A DNA stretch of 64,000 nucleotides from a virus. The stretch covers positions 1-64,000 of the IMG/VR virus record IMGVR_UViG_3300025872_000051, one strand, 5' to 3'. Both the position numbers and the translations under genes were made by a program. The notes beneath the pieces were generated by a model. It was not told where the DNA came from and ran no database searches. It worked only from the letters and a program-made list of their open reading frames with translations. Below are positions 57,750-64,000 of the stretch, one piece after another; the first letter of the stretch is position 1; the number at the start of each line of letters is the position of its first letter.

Positions 57750-59402
57750 ATGTCAAATAATGATGTATATCTTGGTAATCCTCTATTAAAAAAGGCAAAT
57801 ACAACTCACGAATTCACAGAAGAACAGGTTCTTGAGATTGTAAAGTGCATGAATGATCCTGTTTATTTTGCCAATAACTATGTAAAAATTGTTACTCTTG
57901 ACCATGGATTACAGACATTTAAACCTTATCATTTCCAAGAAAAATTAATTAATAACTTTCATAAGTATAGATTTAATATTTGCAAGATGCCTCGTCAGAC
58001 AGGTAAGTCAACGACTGTAGTATCTTTTCTTTTACATTATGCGGTTTTTAATGATAATGTAAATATTGGTATTCTTGCAAATAAAGCAGCAACAGCCAGG
58101 GAGCTCCTGGATAGATTACAAACTGCTTATGAAAATCTTCCAAAGTGGATGCAACAGGGTATTATATCATGGAACAAAGGTTCTCTTGAACTTGAAAATG
58201 GTTCTAAAATTTTAGCAGCATCAACATCTGCATCCGCTGTCCGAGGAATGTCATTCAACATTTTATTCTTGGACGAATTTGCGTTCGTTCCAAATCATAT
58301 TGCGGATTCGTTCTTCGCGTCAGTTTATCCTACGATTACTTCAGGTAAACAAACTAAGGTTATTATAGTTTCTACACCACATGGTATGAATCACTTCTAC
58401 CGAATGTGGCACGATGCTGAAAAGGGTAAAAATGAATATGTATTTACGGATGTTCATTGGTCAGAAGTTCCTGGTCGTGATGAGGAATGGAAAAAGCAAA
58501 CAATTGCAAATACTTCGGAAAACCAATTCAAAGTTGAGTTTGAATGTGAATTCTTAGGATCTGTTGACACGTTAATTGCACCGTCAAAACTTAGAGCACT
58601 TGTATATGATAGTCCTTTAAAAAGTAGCGGTGGATTAGATGTATATCAGGAGCCAGTAGATAATCATGATTACTTAATTTCTGTTGACGTTGCAAGAGGA
58701 GTTGGCAATGATTATTCAGCATTTACTGTTGTGGATATTACTACATTCCCTCACCAAGTGGTAGCAAAATATAGAAATAATGAAATTAAACCAATGCTTT
58801 TTCCAAGTATTATTGTTGATGTTGCAAAAAATTATAATAACTCTTATATTTTATGTGAAGTTAATGATGTGGGCGATCAAGTAGCTTCTATTATTCACTA
58901 TGACTTGGAATATAATAATCTTCTAATGTGCTCAATGAGAGGTAGAGCGGGACAGATTGTTGGACAAGGTTTTTCTGGTAAGAAAACTCAACTTGGTGTA
59001 AAGATGTCCAAAACTGTAAAGAAAGTTGGATGCCTCAATTTAAAGACAATGATTGAAGAGAATAAACTTCTCTTTAATGACTATGATATCATGAGTGAAT
59101 TGACTACATTTATACAAAAACACAATTCGTTTGAAGCAGAAGAAGGATGCAATGATGACCTTGCAATGTGTTTGGTAATATATGCATGGTTAGTTGCACA
59201 GGATTATTTTAAAGAACTTACAGATCAAGATGTTAGGAAAAGATTATATGAGGAACAAAAAAATCAGATAGAGCAAGATATGGCTCCCTTTGGATTCATT
59301 GTTGATGGAACAGATTCCACTAGTTTTATAGATCAAGAAGGGGATAGATGGTTTGTTGATGAATATGGAGATATGGCATATATGTGGGACTATATGCAAT
59401 AA
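57750..59402 (+). CDS. 17: Terminase large subunit gp17
   Basis: A 550-residue packaging motor (T4 gp17: 610). Walker A PRQTGKST (residues 81-88), Walker B ILFLDEFAFV (~171-180), coupling motif VSTPHG, and RNase H-like nuclease aspartates in LISVDVARGVGNDYSAF (~310-326) are all present. It cuts concatemers and drives DNA into proheads. Its stop overlaps the next ATG. Confidence 0.97.
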   Translation: MSNNDVYLGNPLLKKANTTHEFTEEQVLEIVKCMNDPVYFANNYVKIVTLDHGLQTFKPYHFQEKLINNFHKYRFNICKMPRQTGKSTTVVSFLLHYAVFNDNVNIGILANKAATARELLDRLQTAYENLPKWMQQGIISWNKGSLELENGSKILAASTSASAVRGMSFNILFLDEFAFVPNHIADSFFASVYPTITSGKQTKVIIVSTPHGMNHFYRMWHDAEKGKNEYVFTDVHWSEVPGRDEEWKKQTIANTSENQFKVEFECEFLGSVDTLIAPSKLRALVYDSPLKSSGGLDVYQEPVDNHDYLISVDVARGVGNDYSAFTVVDITTFPHQVVAKYRNNEIKPMLFPSIIVDVAKNYNNSYILCEVNDVGDQVASIIHYDLEYNNLLMCSMRGRAGQIVGQGFSGKKTQLGVKMSKTVKKVGCLNLKTMIEENKLLFNDYDIMSELTTFIQKHNSFEAEEGCNDDLAMCLVIYAWLVAQDYFKELTDQDVRKRLYEEQKNQIEQDMAPFGFIVDGTDSTSFIDQEGDRWFVDEYGDMAYMWDYMQ

Positions 59403-59638
59403 TGGACTTAGATATAGATAAGCAAATAAATCTTGGACATTTATTACTTGTTGATAGGAAATGTAGAGTTTGTGGTGAGGTGAAAAATTTAATTGATGGA
59501 TTTTATAGAACTCGTAAAGATAGAGGACCTGTCGCATCATCATATTCATATGAATGTAAAGAATGCACTGTAAATCGTATAACAAGTTCAAAAAAGAGAA
59601 ATTTGAAGGGTATTAGTTGGGAATATCCTGATTGGTAA
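59402..59638 (+). CDS. Small zinc-finger protein after gp17
   Basis: A 78-residue protein with CRVCGE ... YECKECT, a CxxC...CxxC zinc knuckle. It resembles the zinc-finger protein at 3.3 kb. ATG 59402 overlaps the gp17 stop. It may be an HNH remnant or a small regulator. Confidence 0.65.
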   Translation: MDLDIDKQINLGHLLLVDRKCRVCGEVKNLIDGFYRTRKDRGPVASSYSYECKECTVNRITSSKKRNLKGISWEYPDW

Positions 59639-59677
59639 ACATTCACGTCACATTTCCCCTGTGTAAAGTGTGGTTTT

Positions 59678-59685
59678 AATAAATA
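59678..59685 (+). promoter_or_regulatory. T4-type late promoter before gp18
   Basis: AATAAATA, 35 bases before the sheath gene, which has GGAG (59711-59714) as ribosome-binding site. Confidence 0.66.
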
Positions 59686-59720
59686 TTTTTTAGATAAACT
59701 GAGATTTTACGGAGAAAAAC

Positions 59721-61943
59721 ATGGCGACTCCTCAATTATCTCCCGGCGTACTCGTCAGAGAGGTTGACTTAACGGTAGGAAGAGCTGATAATGTTTTAGA
59801 TAATATTGGTGCGATTGCTGGACCTTTTCCGATTGGACCCGTTAATTACCCAATTGATATTGCAACAGAACAAGATTTAATTAACGTATTCGGAAAACCA
59901 CAATCTACCGATTCTCAATATGAGTATTGGATGAGTGCATCCTCATATCTTTCTTATGGAGGTGTTCTTAAAGTTGTAAGAACAGGAAGCACAAATTCGA
60001 GTGTTCTTATAAATGCAAACGCTGGTGTTGGTCAGTCAATAGATTCAACTCTAAGAATTGAAAATTATGACGATTATTTAGATAATCATGCGGACCTAGA
60101 AGGAAATAATTATACATTTGCCGCAAAGAATCCAGGTTCTTGGGCAAATAATATGAAGGTCTGCTTTATTGATGCTTATGCAGACCAAATAATTGGTATT
60201 AACACAACTAATCTTGCTGGACTTGGAGTTACTGTTGGATATGCAGTTACAACTTCATTAAATGGAGTTACTATTGCTGGTTCAGGTTCAACATCAACCT
60301 TTACTGGTTATTTAAAAGGAATTATTACTGGGGTTAGAACTGATTCTACAAATGGAAACAGTTCTATAGATGTAAAAATAGTTTCAAGAGTTTCTTCTGG
60401 CGGAACAGAAACTATAATGGATTATGCTGAAAATTCAAATTATGCAGCATTTGAATTGAATGATACAGTAAGCATTACCAATTCTTCTGGTACAGCAGTT
60501 TCTTCTGTTACAGTAGCATCCGTTCAAGATTGGTATGACAATCAAACATTAGGATTGACTAATACTACTATTTTTTGGAAATCCATTGCACCTAAACCAA
60601 AATCTACAAGATATGCTTTAGATAGAAATGGTAGAAATGATGAACTTCATATTGTTGTGGTAGATGATCTTGGAACTATTACAGGTAATCAAGGAACTTT
60701 ACTTGAAAAGCATACTGGTCTTTCAAAAGCGATTGACGCAGTTTCTGCGGTAAATTCTCCACAGAAAATTTGGTATGAAAGATATATTGCGGATTTTTCA
60801 TCTCAAATTTATGCTGGTTCAGATCCATCTTCTGCTACAGATTCTTATTGGGGAACAACTCCAAGAAAAACCGGATTTATTGGAACAGGTGCAACAGCAT
60901 TTGCTCCAATTGGTACAGGTGATGATCTATGGGGAACAGAAGCACAAGACACATCATTTAGTGTAATAGGAAATAAAACTTACACTCTAACTGGTGGAAT
61001 TGATTATTCTGCCTCAGGTGGAATGACCGCTACATTAGCAGATCTTCAAACTGGTTATAATTTATTCTCAAATAAAGATGAAGTTCAGGTTGATTATCTA
61101 ATCATGGGTCCTGGCCTTGGTGGCAGTGCAAGTGAACCATACGAATCTCAGGCAAAAGCAAGTTTCCTAATTTCTCTTGCAGAGCAAAGAAAGGATTGTG
61201 TGGCATGTATTGGTCCTCACAAAAATAGTTTAATTGGAATAACAAATACCACAACACAAACTACAAATCTCATTAAGTACTTCAGTTCACTTCCTTCTTC
61301 ATCATATGCAGTATTTGATAGTGGATATAAGTATACTTATGATAGATTCAATAACAAGTTTGTATATATTCCTTGTAATGCTGACGTTGCTGGTCTAATG
61401 TGCCGCACTAATATTATTGCATATCCTTGGTTCTCTCCTGCAGGTCAGCAAAGGGGCATTTTGAATAATGCCATTAAACTCGCATACAATCCAAATAAGG
61501 CACAAAGAGATCAACTTTATCCACAAAGGGTCAATGCGATTGTGACCCAACCTGGAATTGGAACTCTTCTCTTCGGAGATAAAACCGCTCTTGGTTATGC
61601 ATCAGCATTTGATAGAATCAACGTTCGTCGCTTGTTCTTAACTGTTGAGCAAGCCCTTGCAAGATCGGCACAAGCACAACTCTTTGAACTCAACGATGAA
61701 CTGACGAGAGCAAACTTTAAGAACATTGTTGAACCATATCTACGCGATGTTCAGGCAAAGAGAGGTCTTTATGGATTCCTAGTTGTTTGCGATAGTTCAA
61801 ACAATACCCCAGATGTTATTGACAATAATGAATTTAGAGCAGACATTTATCTGAAACCAGCCAAATCTATTAACTATGTTACTCTTACATTCGTTGCAAC
61901 TCGCACCGGAGTAAGTTTTGAAGAAGTTGCAGGTACTGTTTGA
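59721..61943 (+). CDS. 18: Tail sheath protein gp18
   Basis: A 740-residue protein (T4 gp18: 659). N-terminus LSPGVLVREVDLTVGRADNV and GAIAGPFPIGPVNYPIDIAT are the sheath signature. The C-terminus TVEQALARSAQAQLFELNDE ... AKSINYVTLTFVATRTGVSF carries the beta-strands that link neighbouring sheath subunits. It contracts to drive the tube through the host envelope. Confidence 0.97.
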   Translation: MATPQLSPGVLVREVDLTVGRADNVLDNIGAIAGPFPIGPVNYPIDIATEQDLINVFGKPQSTDSQYEYWMSASSYLSYGGVLKVVRTGSTNSSVLINANAGVGQSIDSTLRIENYDDYLDNHADLEGNNYTFAAKNPGSWANNMKVCFIDAYADQIIGINTTNLAGLGVTVGYAVTTSLNGVTIAGSGSTSTFTGYLKGIITGVRTDSTNGNSSIDVKIVSRVSSGGTETIMDYAENSNYAAFELNDTVSITNSSGTAVSSVTVASVQDWYDNQTLGLTNTTIFWKSIAPKPKSTRYALDRNGRNDELHIVVVDDLGTITGNQGTLLEKHTGLSKAIDAVSAVNSPQKIWYERYIADFSSQIYAGSDPSSATDSYWGTTPRKTGFIGTGATAFAPIGTGDDLWGTEAQDTSFSVIGNKTYTLTGGIDYSASGGMTATLADLQTGYNLFSNKDEVQVDYLIMGPGLGGSASEPYESQAKASFLISLAEQRKDCVACIGPHKNSLIGITNTTTQTTNLIKYFSSLPSSSYAVFDSGYKYTYDRFNNKFVYIPCNADVAGLMCRTNIIAYPWFSPAGQQRGILNNAIKLAYNPNKAQRDQLYPQRVNAIVTQPGIGTLLFGDKTALGYASAFDRINVRRLFLTVEQALARSAQAQLFELNDELTRANFKNIVEPYLRDVQAKRGLYGFLVVCDSSNNTPDVIDNNEFRADIYLKPAKSINYVTLTFVATRTGVSFEEVAGTV

Positions 61944-61976
61944 TTTTTATTTTAAACAAAAAAGGAGGACCTAAAA

Positions 61977-62585
61977 ATGGCAGAATCAACGATCTCAAAA
62001 TTTAAATCTACTCTTGTTGGTGGTGGTGCGAGACCCAATTTATTTGAAGTAACAATTCCGGGGGATATTCCCGGAGGTGGATCTTTAGGAGAATCATTCA
62101 CTATTCTATGTAAAGCTGCTCAGTTACCTGCATCAAATGTTGCTTCCATTGACATTCCCTTTAGAGGAAGAACCTTCAAAGTAGCTGGAGAGCGTACTTT
62201 TGATCCTTGGACCATAACTGTTATTAACGATGAGAATTTTGCTATTAGAAGAGTTATGGAAGATTGGATGAATTACATTGCACAATATGCTGACGGTAGT
62301 GGTGCTACCACACCAACAGATTATATGGTCGATGCTTATGTGACTCAATTGAGAAGAACCGCATCATCCATTAGAGCTGCATCTGGAGAGGGTGGTGGAT
62401 TAAGTACGACTGGACAAGATGCTGGAAGTAGTAATGAGGTTATTTACAAATTCAATTCTATTTTCCCAACATCTATTTCTGCAATTGATCTTTCATATGA
62501 CTCAGCAGATACAATTGAAGAATTTACTGTTGAATTCCAAGTTCAATACTGGACCCCAGCATCTTCTTCTGACTTAGGAAAATAA
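61977..62585 (+). CDS. 19: Tail tube protein gp19
   Basis: A 202-residue protein (T4 gp19: 163). KFKSTLVGGGARPNLFEVTI, ASIDIPFRGRTFKVAGERTF and the WTITVINDENFAIRRVMEDW block identify the family. A strong AGGAGG precedes the ATG. An insertion (SGEGGGLSTTGQDAGSSNEV) explains the extra length. Confidence 0.96.
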   Translation: MAESTISKFKSTLVGGGARPNLFEVTIPGDIPGGGSLGESFTILCKAAQLPASNVASIDIPFRGRTFKVAGERTFDPWTITVINDENFAIRRVMEDWMNYIAQYADGSGATTPTDYMVDAYVTQLRRTASSIRAASGEGGGLSTTGQDAGSSNEVIYKFNSIFPTSISAIDLSYDSADTIEEFTVEFQVQYWTPASSSDLGK

Positions 62586-62590
62586 TATAG

Positions 62591-62598
62591 GATAAATA
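62591..62598 (+). promoter_or_regulatory. T4-type late promoter before gp20
   Basis: GATAAATA, 25 bases before the portal start codon. Confidence 0.62.
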
Positions 62599-62623
62599 GG
62601 GTAAAGACAAACTAAAATAAATT

Positions 62624-64000
62624 ATGGCAAGATTGTTTGGATTCTCTATTGATGATAACGAACCATTATCTCCAAGTACGGTCAGTCCTGTTCCTCCAAA
62701 TAATGAGGACGGTACTGACCACTACTTGAGTAGTGGTTTTTTTGGTTCTTACGTAGATATTGAGGGAGTTTATAGAACAGAATTTGACTTAATTAAAAGA
62801 TACCGCGAAATGGCACTTCATCCAGAGTGTGATAGTGCAATTGAAGATATTGTAAATGAAGCTATTGTATCGGATACAAATGACAGTCCTATAGAAATTG
62901 AACTGTCTAATTTAAATGCAAGTGATGGTATTAAGAAAAAAATTAGGCAAGAGTTTAGGTATATTCTTTCACTTTTAGATTTTGATAAAAAATCTCATGA
63001 AATTTATAGAAACTGGTACGTTGATGGTAGGCTTTATTATCATAAAGTAATTGATTTAAAGAATCCCCACGAAGGAATTCAAGAACTGCGTTACATAGAT
63101 CCAATGAAGATGAGATATGTGAGGCAGCAAAAAAAGTCGGAAAAAGACAAATACAGGTTATCAAATATCAATACAGACAATCCAATGGATTTTGAATTTC
63201 CTCAAATTGAGGAATATTTCATATACAATCCAAAAATGACATATCCAACAAATAATCCATCCTCTTTGGGTGGAACTGCTGGAATTAAAATGTCAAAGGA
63301 TTCCATCACATATTGCACATCAGGACTTGTAGATAGAAATAAAGGATCAACTCTTTCTTATCTTCACAAAGCAATTAAATCGCTCAATCAACTTAGAATG
63401 ATTGAGGATTCTCTTGTTATTTACAGATTGTCTCGTGCTCCAGAAAGAAGAATTTTCTATATTGATGTTGGTAATCTACCCAAGGTCAAGGCAGAGCAAT
63501 ATCTCCGCGATGTTATGATGCGTTATCGCAATAAACTTGTTTACGATGCCTCTACTGGAGAAATTCGTGACGATAAGAAATTTATGGCAATGCTTGAGGA
63601 CTTCTGGCTTCCAAGAAGAGAAGGTGGTAGAGGTACAGAAATCTCCACTCTTCCTGGCGGACAAAATCTTGGAGAAATTACTGATATTGAGTATTTTAAG
63701 AAAAAACTCTATCGTTCTCTAAATGTTCCCCCTTCAAGAATGGACGGAGAAGGTGGATTTAATCTTGGACGTTCTTCTGAAATTCTTCGTGATGAGGTTA
63801 AGTTTAGCAAATTTGTTGCTCGTCTGAGAAAGAGATTCTCTTATATGTTCCACGATATGTTAAAAACCCAATTGATCCTTAAAAATATTATTACTCCAGA
63901 AGATTGGAGCATAATGGAAGAACATATTCAATATGATTTCCTTTATGATAATCATTTTGCCGAACTTAAGGACGCAGAACTACTCAATGAAAGATTGGGT
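62624..64000 (+). CDS. 20: Portal vertex protein gp20 (partial)
   Basis: The first 459 codons, open to the window edge, so the 3' end is missing. Family blocks: EFDLIKRYREMALHPECDSA, EIYRNWYVDGRLYYHKVIDL, IDPMKMRYVRQ, LVIYRLSRAPERRIFYIDVG, MRYRNKLVYDASTGEIRDD and the FWLPRREGGRGTEISTLPGG block used for cyanophage typing. It forms the dodecameric DNA gate of the head. Confidence 0.97.
   Translation, partial: MARLFGFSIDDNEPLSPSTVSPVPPNNEDGTDHYLSSGFFGSYVDIEGVYRTEFDLIKRYREMALHPECDSAIEDIVNEAIVSDTNDSPIEIELSNLNASDGIKKKIRQEFRYILSLLDFDKKSHEIYRNWYVDGRLYYHKVIDLKNPHEGIQELRYIDPMKMRYVRQQKKSEKDKYRLSNINTDNPMDFEFPQIEEYFIYNPKMTYPTNNPSSLGGTAGIKMSKDSITYCTSGLVDRNKGSTLSYLHKAIKSLNQLRMIEDSLVIYRLSRAPERRIFYIDVGNLPKVKAEQYLRDVMMRYRNKLVYDASTGEIRDDKKFMAMLEDFWLPRREGGRGTEISTLPGGQNLGEITDIEYFKKKLYRSLNVPPSRMDGEGGFNLGRSSEILRDEVKFSKFVARLRKRFSYMFHDMLKTQLILKNIITPEDWSIMEEHIQYDFLYDNHFAELKDAELLNERLG

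Overview
The window is part of a T4-like myovirus of cyanobacteria (a cyanophage of the S-PM2/P-SSM2 type). The evidence is the gene order gp25-gp6-(giant protein)-gp8-(DUF4815 protein)-gp13-gp14-gp15-gp16-gp17-gp18-gp19-gp20, a plant-type [2Fe-2S] ferredoxin carried as an auxiliary metabolic gene, T4-type late promoters (TATAAATA / CTAAATA), and AT-rich, tightly packed genes that are almost all on the + strand. No tRNA, CRISPR array or insertion sequence was recognised. The host species cannot be read from this window.

Region 1, about 1-8.0 kb: small overlapping genes of unknown function, a ferredoxin, an AbrB-like protein, and three free-standing GIY-YIG homing endonucleases. Each endonuclease gene has the same leader: a long-range inverted repeat enclosing a T4-type late promoter, in two cases with a terminator-like hairpin inside. 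Region 2, about 8.0-10.3 kb: two basic proteins whose first residues resemble the T4 internal-protein capsid-targeting peptide, plus small genes. Region 3, about 10.3-17.7 kb: DNA-acting enzymes. These are an SF2 helicase, an endonuclease VII-like HNH protein, an N4-cytosine-type methyltransferase, a KxDG nucleotidyltransferase-like protein, an HNH homing endonuclease on the minus strand, and an overlapping PD-(D/E)xK nuclease / adenine methyltransferase pair that looks like a restriction-modification module.

Region 4, about 17.7-26 kb: a long run of very small genes with stereotyped junctions (TGATTATG, AAATGA). A second HNH homing endonuclease on the minus strand, good sigma-70-type promoters and a candidate small RNA with its own promoter and terminator lie at 22.9-23.9 kb. 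Between 8.46 and 24.80 kb, fourteen copies of a ~35-base intergenic element (core CTCACCTCYAAAGTGTC, then TA-rTAT) stand just before genes or mark their start codons. I do not recognise this element.

Region 5, 26-64 kb: late functions. A glycosyltransferase-like protein and small conserved genes are followed by baseplate wedge, neck, terminase, sheath, tube and portal genes in T4 order. Two proteins are exceptionally large (3996 and 2511 residues). A glycine/tyrosine-rich repeat (GxGYxxxPxIxI type) recurs in at least four virion proteins. The portal gene runs off the right edge.

All names rest on reading motifs and gene order by eye; no database search was run.
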